Shown in pieces: positions 13,118-20,675 of a DNA stretch of 20,956 nt (positions within the stretch are counted from its first letter, which is position 1; each line of letters opens with the position of its first letter). The notes beneath the pieces were generated by a model. It saw only the letters and a list, made by a program, of their open reading frames with translations. It was not told the DNA's origin and ran no database searches. This DNA comes from Actinomycetota bacterium (GTDB lineage Bacteria > Actinomycetota > Actinomycetes > Propionibacteriales > Propionibacteriaceae), in assembly GCA_016213595.1 (NCBI GenBank), contig JACRAA010000398.1, positions 1-20,956 of the forward strand. Direction: 5' to 3'. The translations under genes were made by a program, and so were the position numbers.

Positions 13118-15910
13118 TCAGAGCCCGCGCTTGAGGTTGAGCGCCTCGAGGCTGTCAGCCACCTCGCCCACAACACTCGGCGAGACCAGGCTGAAGCTGC
13201 CGAACAGCGGCCGGTTCGGCACCCACGCCGTACGACGGCGGAACTGACTAGCGACCTCCGGGTCGCAGCGCCGCAAGGCGTCCATGACCGTCGTGTACGC
13301 ATCCGGGTCGTCCATGATCGTGGCCAGCGGCGAGTCGATCGAGACGCGGGCAGGAGGCGCCGCGGGGGCATCGGCGACGCTCCACTCGTGCGTACCGGCG
13401 CCGACGCTGTGCTCGGTCCCGTCGGGCAGCCGGACCGAGGCGGACGCGTTCGCCGGCACGATGGCCATGACGTGGACCTGTCCGTCCTGACGCCGCCACG
13501 AGACGGTCGCCATTCCGTACGGCGTGAGGTGCGACGTCGTCGCCCACTCCATGCCGGCCAGCGGCTGGGGCGCGATCTCGAGCTCGCGGTAGCCCGGGGC
13601 TGCCGGGGCGAGACCACCGACGACGCGGTGCATCCAGTCCGCCACACCGCCGAGCGCGTAGTGGTTGAAGCTCGTCATCTCGCCCGGGTTGATCGACCCG
13701 TCCTCGAGCATCGAGTCCCACCGCTCCCAGATCGTCGTCGCGCCCATCGTGATCGGGTACAGCCAGGAGGGGCACTCGGTCTGGGTGAGCATGCGACCGG
13801 CCTCGCGGAGGTGGCCCGTGCGCGACAGCGCGTCCGTGATGAGCGGCGTGCCGACGAAGCCGGTACCGATGCGGTAGCCGTCGCGGCGCACCAGCCAGGC
13901 CAGCCGGTCACCCATCTGCTGCGCGAGCTCCCCGGTGGCGATCTCGTACGCGATGGCGAGGGCGTAGCTCGTCTGGGCGTCGGACAGGACCCGGCCGCTC
14001 GGCGTGACGTACTCGTTGAGCCACGCGTCCCGGACCCGCTCGGCGAGGCCGGCGTACCGGTCGGCGTCGTCCGTACGGCCCAGAACGGATGCGGTCCGCG
14101 CCAGCAGCCCGCAGGAGCGGAAGAGGTACGCGCTGGCGACGAGGTCCGGGTCGGCCTTCGCCTTGGCCGGCTGGTCCGGCGGCGCATCCGGGTCGACCCA
14201 GTCGCCGAACTGGAAGTGGCCCTCCCACAGGTAGCGCTCGCCCGCGATCGCGAGCAGCTGGTCGACCCAGGCCTTCGCCGACGGGTACTGCGCGTCCAGG
14301 GCGCCGAGGTCCCCGAACCGCTGGTACAGCGTCCAGGGCAGGATCACCGCGACGTCGCCCCACGCGGCGGCGGGCACGTTGGCGGAGTGGAGGACGTCCG
14401 GCACGACGAACGGGACTCCGCCCGACGCCTTCTGCTCGAGCGCGAGGTCGACGAGCCAGGAGGAGAGGAAGCCGTCGCAGTCGTACAGGTAGGACGCGGT
14501 GGGGCCGAAGATCTGGATGTCGCCGGTCCAGCCGAGCCGCTCGTCACGCTGGGGGCAGTCCGTCGGCAGGTAGAGGAAGTTGCCGCGCATGCCCCAGACG
14601 ACGTTCTCGTGGAGCTGGGTGACCATGGGGTCGGAGCACTCGAACCAGCCCGTACGGACCATGTCGGAGCCGATGACCTCTGCCGTGACGGTACTCGGGT
14701 CGACCTCGCCCGGCCAGCCGGTGACCTCCGCGTAGCGGAAGCCGTGGAAGGTGAACATCGGCGCCCACTCCTCGACGCCCGTCCCGGCAAGCGTGTACGT
14801 GTCCGTGGCCTTGGCGATGCGCAGCGGGCGCACGCCCAGCTCGCCGTTCTCGAGCACCTCGGCGTGTCGCAGCGTGACGGTGGTCCCCGCCTCGCCGCTC
14901 ACGCGGATCCGGAGCCTCCCGACGAGGTTCTGCCCGAAGTCGAGCAGGGTCTTGCCGGACGGCGAGGTGATGACGTCCGCGACAGCGACCGTCTCGGTGA
15001 CCCGTACCTCGGGGCTGGTCCGCGCACCCGGGACAGGTCCGGCGGTACGGACCACGGCCGGCGACCACGAGGTGGCGTCGAACCCGGCCGACGACCAGCC
15101 CGGCTGGACGAGGCGGCCGTCGTAGCTCTCGCCCGCGTAGATGCCCGCGGAGCGGACGGGAGCGTCAGCCGTGGCGAGCCACTCCTCGCCCGTCGTGACC
15201 CACACGACCCGGCCGTCGCCGTACTCGAGGGCCAGCTGCCCCGCCGCGGACGGCTGCTCCCCGTAGAACGGCTTGGCGAGGCCCTGGAAGCCGTAGCGCT
15301 CGGTGTACCAGCCGCCGGCTGCGGCGACCCCGATCGCGTTCCGCCCCTCGGTGAGCAGTCCCGTCACATCCGTCGTCTCGTGGACGAGCCGGTGCTGGTA
15401 CGGGGTCCAGCCGGGCTTGAGGAACTGGTCGTCGACGACCGTGCCGTTGACCTCGGCCTGGTAGACGCCCAGGGCCGTCGCGTACCACGTCGCGCGGACG
15501 AGCCCGCGCTCCACGTCGAACTCGTGCCTGAGCAGGAAGGGCTGGCCCTCCTTGCTGGCCTCCCCCAGCCCGACGAAGTCGGCCGTCCACTCGCCGCCGC
15601 CGAGGAACGTGGCGACGAGGTGCTCCTCGGCGCTCCAGTCCGACCAGCCGTCAGGACCCTCCACCCGGACCTTCAGAGTCCCCCGCTGGCGGGGCGAGAG
15701 GGCCGGGAACGGCCACTCCACGAGGACCGAGGCATCGCCGTCGACGGTCGCGCTCGCCGGGCCCGTACCGTCGTCCCAGACGAGCTCCGCACGAGACTGC
15801 CGCCATCCCGGCACGTCGGAGACGGTCACCCAGGACACCCGAGGGGCGGGTACAGCGACCTTCCCTCCCGGCTGGTACTCGACGCGTACGGAATCGACAA
15901 CGCTGGACAT
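13118..15910 (-). CDS. Cytoplasmic GH78 alpha-L-rhamnosidase
   Basis: A 930-residue inverting glycosidase that releases terminal alpha-L-rhamnose. Seen in order: N-terminal beta-sandwich modules, including a region with FLLRHEFDVERGLVRATWYATALGVYQAEVNG (about 125-156) and FLKPGWTPYQHRL; DFGQNLVGRLRI (324-335); FTFHGFRYAEVTG; the catalytic (alpha/alpha)6 barrel starting near YLPTDCPQRDERLGWTGD (447-464), with Glu457 the probable general acid; IWERWDSM (727-734) with Glu729 the probable general base; SFNHYALGGVADWMHR; and a C-terminal beta-sandwich to about 845. Some 75 further residues (855-930) form a predicted helical tail outside the usual GH78 frame. There is no signal peptide, so it acts on imported glycosides. 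The ATG at 15910 follows a purine-rich GAAAGAGAGAGAC. Last gene of the operon; natural substrate (flavonoid, polysaccharide or saponin fragment) unknown. Confidence 0.95.
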   Translation of the reverse strand: MSSVVDSVRVEYQPGGKVAVPAPRVSWVTVSDVPGWRQSRAELVWDDGTGPASATVDGDASVLVEWPFPALSPRQRGTLKVRVEGPDGWSDWSAEEHLVATFLGGGEWTADFVGLGEASKEGQPFLLRHEFDVERGLVRATWYATALGVYQAEVNGTVVDDQFLKPGWTPYQHRLVHETTDVTGLLTEGRNAIGVAAAGGWYTERYGFQGLAKPFYGEQPSAAGQLALEYGDGRVVWVTTGEEWLATADAPVRSAGIYAGESYDGRLVQPGWSSAGFDATSWSPAVVRTAGPVPGARTSPEVRVTETVAVADVITSPSGKTLLDFGQNLVGRLRIRVSGEAGTTVTLRHAEVLENGELGVRPLRIAKATDTYTLAGTGVEEWAPMFTFHGFRYAEVTGWPGEVDPSTVTAEVIGSDMVRTGWFECSDPMVTQLHENVVWGMRGNFLYLPTDCPQRDERLGWTGDIQIFGPTASYLYDCDGFLSSWLVDLALEQKASGGVPFVVPDVLHSANVPAAAWGDVAVILPWTLYQRFGDLGALDAQYPSAKAWVDQLLAIAGERYLWEGHFQFGDWVDPDAPPDQPAKAKADPDLVASAYLFRSCGLLARTASVLGRTDDADRYAGLAERVRDAWLNEYVTPSGRVLSDAQTSYALAIAYEIATGELAQQMGDRLAWLVRRDGYRIGTGFVGTPLITDALSRTGHLREAGRMLTQTECPSWLYPITMGATTIWERWDSMLEDGSINPGEMTSFNHYALGGVADWMHRVVGGLAPAAPGYRELEIAPQPLAGMEWATTSHLTPYGMATVSWRRQDGQVHVMAIVPANASASVRLPDGTEHSVGAGTHEWSVADAPAAPPARVSIDSPLATIMDDPDAYTTVMDALRRCDPEVASQFRRRTAWVPNRPLFGSFSLVSPSVVGEVADSLEALNLKRGL

Positions 15911-15922
15911 GTCTCTCTCTTT

Positions 15923-15962
15923 CGGGTGCTGCCGTACGGGTGCTGCGTACGGGTGCTGTGAG
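15923..15962. repeat. Three short tandem repeats upstream of the GH78 gene
   Basis: Three head-to-tail units start with CGGGTGCTG: CGGGTGCTGCCGTA (14 bp), CGGGTGCTGCGTA (13 bp) and CGGGTGCTGTGAG (13 bp). They fill about half of the 76-bp spacer between the second permease gene and the GH78 start, just upstream of its ribosome-binding region. I see no operator symmetry in them; they may be slippage products or alter local mRNA structure. Confidence 0.65.
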
Positions 15963-15986
15963 CGGTTTGTGACGATGGACGGGGGG

Positions 15987-16823
15987 TCAGCCCTTGACGG
16001 CGCCTGACGTCATGCCTGCCACGATCTGCCGGTTGAAGATGATGTACATCACCAGCATGGGGATCGTGATCACCAGGATGTTCGCGAACAGCAGGTTGAA
16101 CGAGGTCTGGCTCTGGCTGATGTAGTTGAAGAGGGTCAGCTGGACGGTGGCGTTGGAGGAACCGGGCAGGAAGTAGAGCGGGTTCTGGAAGTCGTTGAAG
16201 ACGAAGATCGACTGTACGACGACGATGGTCACGATCACGGACCGGAGCAGCGGGAAGATCACCTGGAAGAACAGTCTCAGGGGCCCTGCGCCGTCCACGA
16301 TGGCGGCCTCGTCGATCTCCCGCGGGATGGTGGCGATGAAGGCCCGCATCGTGATGACCGTGAACGCCAGCCCGAACGCCACCTCGATGAAGATCAGGCC
16401 GGGCAGCGTCTTGAACAGGTGCAGCGACTGCATCACCCAGATCGTCGGTACGACCGCGGGCGGGATGATCAGACCGGCCAGCACGAGGGTGTTGACGAGC
16501 GGGTTGAGCTTGGACTTCCGCCGGTCGAGGACGAACGCGATCATCGACCCGAAGACCACCAGGAGCGTCACGCTCGCCACCGTCAGGATCGACGAGTTGA
16601 TGAACGCGATGATCAGCATGTAGTCGCGCGACTGGAAGACCTGGACGATGTTCTCCCAGAGCTGGAAGTGGGTCGGCCAGGAGAACTCCAGCTTGCTGGC
16701 CTCGTTCTGGTCCTTGCCCGCCATCGTGAAGACGAACGCGAACGGCACGATGAAGAACACCGTGGTGAAGAGGATCCCGATGATGCCGATCAGCCATCGG
16801 CTTCGCGTGCGCATGGCGTTCAC
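15987..16823 (-). CDS. Sugar ABC transporter permease (CUT1, MalG-like)
   Basis: A 278-residue membrane subunit of a carbohydrate importer with about six helices, the first being WLIGIIGILFTTVFFIVPFAFVF. The ATPase-contact EAA loop is EIDEAAIVDGAGPLRLFFQV, followed by the terminal helices. A periplasmic-side insert FSWPTHFQLWENIVQVF after helix 1 is usual for the MalG-type partner. The start chosen is GTG at 16823, which overlaps the first permease stop (GTGA) and has GAGGGAG eight bases upstream; an in-frame ATG at 16814 is too far from that site. It would pair with the permease at 16820-17761 and the binding protein at 17875-19203 to import a rhamnoside. No ATP-binding subunit is encoded nearby. 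Confidence 0.94.
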   Translation of the reverse strand: MNAMRTRSRWLIGIIGILFTTVFFIVPFAFVFTMAGKDQNEASKLEFSWPTHFQLWENIVQVFQSRDYMLIIAFINSSILTVASVTLLVVFGSMIAFVLDRRKSKLNPLVNTLVLAGLIIPPAVVPTIWVMQSLHLFKTLPGLIFIEVAFGLAFTVITMRAFIATIPREIDEAAIVDGAGPLRLFFQVIFPLLRSVIVTIVVVQSIFVFNDFQNPLYFLPGSSNATVQLTLFNYISQSQTSFNLLFANILVITIPMLVMYIIFNRQIVAGMTSGAVKG

Positions 16824-17761
16824 AGCACTGTCTCCCTCGAGTTCAGCCACCGCGACAGCGGGTAGATGATCGCGGTGACGACGATGAACAGGATCACGTT
16901 GCCCGCGGTCGAGAGCCCGTAGAAGCCCGCCTGGTACTGCTTGTAGATCACCGAGGCGATGACGTCCGAGGAGAACCCCGGGCCGCCCTGTGTGGTGGTC
17001 CAGATGAGGTCGAAGCTGCGCAGGCCGCCGATGAGGGACAGCGTGATGACCGTTGAGGTGGCCGGGAAGGACAGGGGCAGGATGATCGCGCGGAAGATCT
17101 GCCACGGAGTGGCTCCGTCGACACGGGCCGCCTCGAAGTACTCGTTGGGGATCGCGGCGATGCCGGCGATGTAGATGAGGGTCGCGAGGCCGATGCCCTT
17201 CCACACGTCGATCGCGGCGACGCTCAGCAGGGCGATGTGCGGGTCGGTGAGCCAGCCAGGCCCGTCGACGTGGGTCACTGCCTTGATCGCGGCGTTGACG
17301 ACCCCGTGGAACGGGTCGAGCAGGACCTGGAACGTGATGCCCACGCCCACCGCGCTGACGAGCACGGGGAAGAAGGTCACCGAGCGGAGGTAGCCACGGG
17401 CGATGATCGGAGCGCTCAGCACGACCGCGAGCAGCATGCCGAGCACGACCTTCGCGGCTGACGTGGTGAAGCCGTAGATGATCGTGTTCTTCAGGGACCC
17501 GATCAGGCCGGGCTCCTGGAAGAAGAGGACGAAGTTGTCGAAGCCGATGAACGTGGCCTTGAACAGCGTCCAGCGCGTGAACGCGAAGTAGAAGGAGAAC
17601 ACGGTCGGCACCAGGAACAGCACGCGGTAGATCAGCCCGCCCGGGATGTAGAACCAGTGCGGGTAGGTCTTGTCGACGTGCCGGGCCGATGACCTCGAGG
17701 CACGTTGGGGGGTAGCTGTCGCGAGCCCGGTGGGGCGGGCTCTCGTTGTGAGTGAGCTCAT
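16820..17761 (-). CDS. Sugar ABC transporter permease (CUT1, MalF-like)
   Basis: A 313-residue membrane subunit with a polar N-terminal region of about 40 residues, a first helix GGLIYRVLFLVPTVFSFYFAF and about five more. The EAA loop is EYFEAARVDGATPWQIFRAIILP, and the downstream LRSFDLIWTTTQGGPGFSSDV is characteristic of CUT1 permeases. The ATG at 17761 follows GAGAAGG, only two bases away; a longer in-frame reading upstream lacks a better site and would cross the hairpin at 17839-17870. It lies 113 bp after the binding-protein gene and overlaps the second permease gene by four bases, so the two permeases are coupled and presumably form a heterodimeric channel. Confidence 0.93.
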   Translation of the reverse strand: MSSLTTRARPTGLATATPQRASRSSARHVDKTYPHWFYIPGGLIYRVLFLVPTVFSFYFAFTRWTLFKATFIGFDNFVLFFQEPGLIGSLKNTIIYGFTTSAAKVVLGMLLAVVLSAPIIARGYLRSVTFFPVLVSAVGVGITFQVLLDPFHGVVNAAIKAVTHVDGPGWLTDPHIALLSVAAIDVWKGIGLATLIYIAGIAAIPNEYFEAARVDGATPWQIFRAIILPLSFPATSTVITLSLIGGLRSFDLIWTTTQGGPGFSSDVIASVIYKQYQAGFYGLSTAGNVILFIVVTAIIYPLSRWLNSRETVL

Positions 17762-17838
17762 GGCCTTCTCGAGTCTTCTGGATGGGGCCGCGCCGACGCC
17801 GTGCCGGCGCGGGCCCACCACGATGTGGATCTGAGGGT

Positions 17839-17870
17839 GCTGAGGGCCGACCGTGGAGCCGGCCCTCAGC
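17839..17870 (-). terminator. Strong hairpin between binding-protein and permease genes
   Basis: GCTGAGGGCCG (17839-17849) and CGGCCCTCAGC (17860-17870) are perfect 11-bp arms around a 10-nt loop, starting four bases after the binding-protein stop codon. There is no T-run after it in the minus direction, so it is more likely a partial attenuator or an RNA-stabilising stem. Such stems let a binding protein be made in excess over its permeases, a common arrangement in sugar ABC operons. Confidence 0.7.
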
Positions 17871-17874
17871 TGCG

Positions 17875-19203
17875 TCACCAGCCGGCGATACCGAGCTGCT
17901 GTGCCTGCTTCTTCACGTCCTCGTCGTAGCGCTTCGCGCCATCAGCGGCGGAGGTGATCCCGGATCCCACCTCGACGGTGATCTTCTCCAGGTTCGGGCC
18001 CTTGATGGGGGACAGGAACTCGAGGGCCGGGCTGACGTTGCCGTCGTCGAAGAACTTCTGCAGGTCACCGACAGCGGCCGGCAGACCGGAAGGGAGGGTG
18101 CAGCCCTTGACCATGTACGGGCCGGAGGGAGCAACAGCCTTGGACTGGATGTCGCACGAGTCCTTCGTCGCCAGCCACGCGACGAACTTCTTGGCGGCGT
18201 CGAGCTTGGCGCCCTTGGCGCTCGTCGGGATGTACACGCCGCCCGGGGTCCACGCCGTGAGGCCGTACTTGCTGGCGTCGTCACCTGGCTGGGCGTAGAA
18301 GCCGATGTTCTGGGCCGCGTCGTCGGACATCGTCACGTACGCCGAGATGGTGAACGTGAGCATGGGGTACTGCGCCCCGGTGCCCTTCACCAGGGCCTGC
18401 AGCCCCTGAGTGTTCTTGATCGAGGCGAAGTCCTTGTTCATGTACCCGGCCTTCGCGACGGCCTCGAGACGCTGGAAGCTCGACAGGGCGGGCTGGCTGA
18501 CGTACTTCGCCTTGTTGTTCGTGTAGTTGTCCGCCCACTGTGGGTCGGTCGCGGTGATGTTGTGGAAGTCCGCGAGCACGAACAGCTGAGAGGTCCACGT
18601 GTCGCCGTAGGTCTGGATGACCGGGTCGATCCCCGCGGCCTTGATCTTGGCGTTGTTCGCCATGAAGTCGGCCCACGTCTTCGGCACCGACAGCCCGAGC
18701 TGCGAGAACACCTTCTTGTTGTAGAGGATGCCGCCGCCCATCGCGCCACCCATGGGGATCCCGTACACCTGGCCCTTGTACGTGACAGCCGTCTTGAAGG
18801 AGTCCTGAACGGTGGACATGTACGGCTCGTTGGTGAGCGGGACCAGGTTCTTCGCCGGGTCGAGTGCGGCCATGAGGGAGCCCGAGTTGTAGGCGAAGAC
18901 CTCGGCCATGTCGCCCGTGGCGAGCTTGGTCTTGACGGCGTTGTCGCCATCGGTGCCCTGCGCGCGGCTCTCGAGCTTCACCGTCGTGCCGGTCTTCTGC
19001 GCGTTGTACGCGTCGACGAGCGCCTGGGCGGTCTTGACCGTGGTGTCGCCGTTGTCGACCAGGTACGTGATCGTGGTGCTGTTGGCCACGGCAGCGCCCG
19101 AGTCCGAGCTCGAGCCCAGCGCGCCCGCGCTGCACGCGGACAGGCTGAGGGCGCCGACCGCGAGGCCGGCCAAGGCCACGCGGGCCTTCTTGTGGAGTGA
19201 CAC
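17875..19203 (-). CDS. Lipoprotein sugar-binding protein of a CUT1 ABC importer
   Basis: A 442-residue extracytoplasmic solute-binding protein (family 1, MalE-like). The signal peptide KKARVALAGLAVGALSLSAC has lipobox LSAC with Cys24, followed by a Ser/Gly linker. Features of the fold seen: TITYLVDNGDTTVKTAQALVDAYNAQ, KTKLATGDMAEVFAYNSG, YKGQVYGIPMGG, GILYNKKVFSQLGLSVPKTWADF, and AAKKFVAWLATKD near the C-terminus. The start is GTG at 19203 with a very strong AGGAGGT nine bases upstream; an upstream in-frame ATG at 19233 was rejected because that site lies after it. The strong ribosome site and the hairpin just downstream both favour high expression. The ligand is inferred to be a rhamnose-containing oligosaccharide or glycoside from the GH78 gene in the same operon; the sequence alone does not prove it. 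Confidence 0.95.
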   Translation of the reverse strand: MSLHKKARVALAGLAVGALSLSACSAGALGSSSDSGAAVANSTTITYLVDNGDTTVKTAQALVDAYNAQKTGTTVKLESRAQGTDGDNAVKTKLATGDMAEVFAYNSGSLMAALDPAKNLVPLTNEPYMSTVQDSFKTAVTYKGQVYGIPMGGAMGGGILYNKKVFSQLGLSVPKTWADFMANNAKIKAAGIDPVIQTYGDTWTSQLFVLADFHNITATDPQWADNYTNNKAKYVSQPALSSFQRLEAVAKAGYMNKDFASIKNTQGLQALVKGTGAQYPMLTFTISAYVTMSDDAAQNIGFYAQPGDDASKYGLTAWTPGGVYIPTSAKGAKLDAAKKFVAWLATKDSCDIQSKAVAPSGPYMVKGCTLPSGLPAAVGDLQKFFDDGNVSPALEFLSPIKGPNLEKITVEVGSGITSAADGAKRYDEDVKKQAQQLGIAGW

Positions 19204-19227
19204 TTCGTTGTACCTCCTGTGTGAGGA

Positions 19228-19243
19228 AGCCACAGACGTGGCT
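19228..19243 (-). repeat. Small hairpin between lacI-type gene and binding-protein gene
   Basis: AGCCAC (19228-19233), loop AGAC, GTGGCT (19238-19243) form a 6-bp stem in the 45-bp gap after the LacI stop and just before the AGGAGGT of the binding-protein gene. It is too weak for an intrinsic terminator; it may be an RNA-processing or protective stem separating low regulator from high binding-protein expression. Confidence 0.4.
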
Positions 19244-19248
19244 GCCGG

Positions 19249-20319
19249 TTACTTGTTCTGCGTCGGCAGGTCGTGAGCCTGCAGCTGCCTTCCGTCCCCG
19301 CTCGCCAGCGGAACGGTCGTCCTTCGAGCCATCAACGTGGGTGTGATGACCTCGTGCACCGGCTCCTCGCGGCCGGCGATGCGCTCCAGCAGGAGGCGGA
19401 CGACGATCTCGCCCATCCTCGTGCCGGACTGGTTGATGCTGGTCAGCGCCACCATCGGATGCGCGCCCACATCGCTGTCGTCGTACCCGACGACCGAGAC
19501 GTCCGAGGTCGTCAGCCCCAGCCTCGCCACGCTGTTCAGGACACCGAGGGCGATCTCGTCGTGGCCCGCGAAGACGGCCGTGGGACGGTCAGGGGTACCG
19601 AGCAGCGCGAGCGCCGCGTCGTCGATGCCACCCTCCTGGGGGACGTAGACGACCCTCGTCCGGTCGGCGAGGCCCAGCTCGGCCATGGTCTCGCGATAGC
19701 TGCGGGCGCGTACGGCATGAGGGCCGATGGGCAGGTGGTTCTCCCACAGCGGGTCGATGGTGACGTGGGCGATGTCACGGTGGCCGAGGTCGTACAGGTG
19801 ACGTACGGCCATGCGCGCCCCAAGGGCGTCGTCGTTCACGACCGTGTCGTAGTTCCTCGACGCATCATGGCGGCCGAGCATCACGATCGGTGTGGCCGCG
19901 GACAGGTCCTCGAGCCACTCCGGGTCGACAGCCGTGGAGACCGCGACGATCCCGTCCACCTGACGGTCGGCAAGCACTTGAATGGCCTGGGGACCACGGT
20001 CGTGGTGCGGCCCGGCGGGCGCGATGATGAGCTGGTACCTGGTTCCCTCGAGGGCCGCCGCCGCGCCGCTGATCACCTGCGTGAAGAACGGGTTCTTGAT
20101 GGTGGGGATCTCGATGCCGAGCGTGTACGTGGCGCCGCGCATGGCTCGCGCGGAGACCCTGGGGCGGTAGGCCAGCTCGGCGATGGCCGTCTCGACCTTC
20201 GCGCGCATCGCGTCGCTCACCCCGTACGCGTCGCGCATGACCTTCGAGACCGCGGAGCGGGACACGCCCGCCCGCGCAGCAACATCCTCGATCGTCACGG
20301 ACGTACGCGCCTGAGTCAT
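19249..20319 (-). CDS. LacI-family transcriptional repressor of the rhamnoside operon
   Basis: A 356-residue DNA-binding regulator. The N-terminal helix-turn-helix TIEDVAARAGVSRSAVSKVM (9-28) and hinge region YRPRVSARAMRG (52-63) are followed by a periplasmic-binding-protein-like effector domain: LGIEIPTIKNPFFTQVISGA, DGIVAVST, VVNDDALGARMAVRHLYDLGHRDIAHVT, AVFAGHDEIALGVL, VSVVGYDD, and LTSINQSGTRMGEIVVRLLL. The ATG at 20319 has GGAGG nine bases upstream. It heads the operon and very probably represses itself and the genes behind it through the TGTAGA-N4-TCTACA-type sites at 20340-20355 and 20382-20397. The inducer is inferred to be rhamnose or an imported rhamnoside. The recognition-helix residues SRSAVSKV would determine operator choice. 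Confidence 0.95.
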   Translation of the reverse strand: MTQARTSVTIEDVAARAGVSRSAVSKVMRDAYGVSDAMRAKVETAIAELAYRPRVSARAMRGATYTLGIEIPTIKNPFFTQVISGAAAALEGTRYQLIIAPAGPHHDRGPQAIQVLADRQVDGIVAVSTAVDPEWLEDLSAATPIVMLGRHDASRNYDTVVNDDALGARMAVRHLYDLGHRDIAHVTIDPLWENHLPIGPHAVRARSYRETMAELGLADRTRVVYVPQEGGIDDAALALLGTPDRPTAVFAGHDEIALGVLNSVARLGLTTSDVSVVGYDDSDVGAHPMVALTSINQSGTRMGEIVVRLLLERIAGREEPVHEVITPTLMARRTTVPLASGDGRQLQAHDLPTQNK

Positions 20320-20339
20320 CGTCGACTTCCTCCGCCTTG

Positions 20340-20355
20340 TGTAGATCGCTCTACA
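20340..20355. promoter_or_regulatory. Proximal LacI-type operator
   Basis: TGTAGATCGCTCTACA has perfect 6-bp inverted arms TGTAGA/TCTACA around a central TCGC with the CG step typical of LacI-family operators. It lies 20 bases before the regulator ATG, just downstream of the expected transcription start, where bound repressor would block elongation or initiation. Confidence 0.8.
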
Positions 20356-20368
20356 CTTTGTGCGGGTC

Positions 20369-20398
20369 AATCTATTGACGATGTGGAGCGTTCTACAA
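20369..20398 (-). promoter_or_regulatory. Probable promoter of the LacI-rhamnoside operon
   Basis: On the minus strand TTGTAG (20393-20398) and TAGATT (20369-20374) are separated by 18 bp and resemble sigma70-type -35 and -10 boxes (four of six matches each). The -35 lies in the distal operator and the -10 lies between the operators. An alternative -35, TTGACC, lies further downstream with a weaker -10. Confidence 0.5.
20382..20397. promoter_or_regulatory. Distal LacI-type operator
   Basis: TGTGGAGCGTTCTACA matches the proximal site at 13 of 16 positions: five of six left-arm bases, the central CG, and the whole right arm TCTACA. Centre-to-centre distance between the two is 42 bp, about four helical turns, so two repressor dimers would sit on the same face of the DNA. 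Confidence 0.75.
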
Positions 20399-20476
20399 GA
20401 AGGTGCGGGGAATGCTCTATAACGATTCAGTAACGGGAACGGGTCTCCCGCATTCCCTGGGTGAGGGGCCTAGGGC

Positions 20477-20520
20477 CTGCACCGATCACTGCCGGGACGA
20501 CGAGAGGTCAATTGGTGCAG
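20477..20520. repeat. Weak inverted repeat in the LacI-pth gap
   Basis: CTGCACCGAT (20477-20486) and ATTGGTGCAG (20511-20520) pair over ten positions with one G-T mismatch around a 24-nt loop. It might act in transcript ending downstream of pth, but has no T-run. Between the operators and the 21-bp repeats (about 20400-20590) I see no other gene or site I can support. Confidence 0.3.
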
Positions 20521-20591
20521 CGACGCGCCGGAGTGGCCGCGCGTGTCCTGGCCTCTCGAGGGGCGACGGAGCCGAAGAGGGGCCGGGGGCT

Positions 20592-20675
20592 TCTCGTCGA
20601 GAGGGACCTCGGCCTCGTCGAGACGGACCTCAGCCTCGTCGAGACGGACGTCAGACGGGTCGAGACGGACGTCAG
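20592..20675. repeat. Four 21-bp tandem repeats just downstream of pth
   Basis: Four head-to-tail 21-bp units at 20592, 20613, 20634 and 20655 share the core GTCGAGA-C/G-GGAC; units 2 and 3 differ at one base, and the outer units differ from their neighbours at about three. They end eight bases from the pth stop codon. The period is exactly seven codons: read on the minus strand in the pth frame they spell DVRLDPS, DVRLDEA, EVRLDEA, EVPLDEK. They lack spacers, so they are not a CRISPR array. They may be a mobile or slippage-derived intergenic repeat. Confidence 0.85.

Noticed and set aside
9214..13134. A very long open frame (over 1,300 codons) on the plus strand opposite mfd
   Set aside because: It is rich in Arg, His, Asp and Leu runs typical of antisense frames in high-GC genes, shows no domain, and mirrors a complete, well-conserved Mfd.
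13118..15910. Secreted rhamnosidase
   Set aside because: The N-terminus MSSVVDSVRVEYQPGG has no hydrophobic signal sequence; with a dedicated importer in the operon the enzyme is cytoplasmic.
12827..15961. A plus-strand open frame of about 1,040 codons opposite the GH78 gene
   Set aside because: It is antisense to GH78 along its length, has no recognisable motif or ribosome site, and low-complexity composition.
20592..20675. CRISPR-like array
   Set aside because: The units are directly contiguous with no unique spacers and there are no cas genes.
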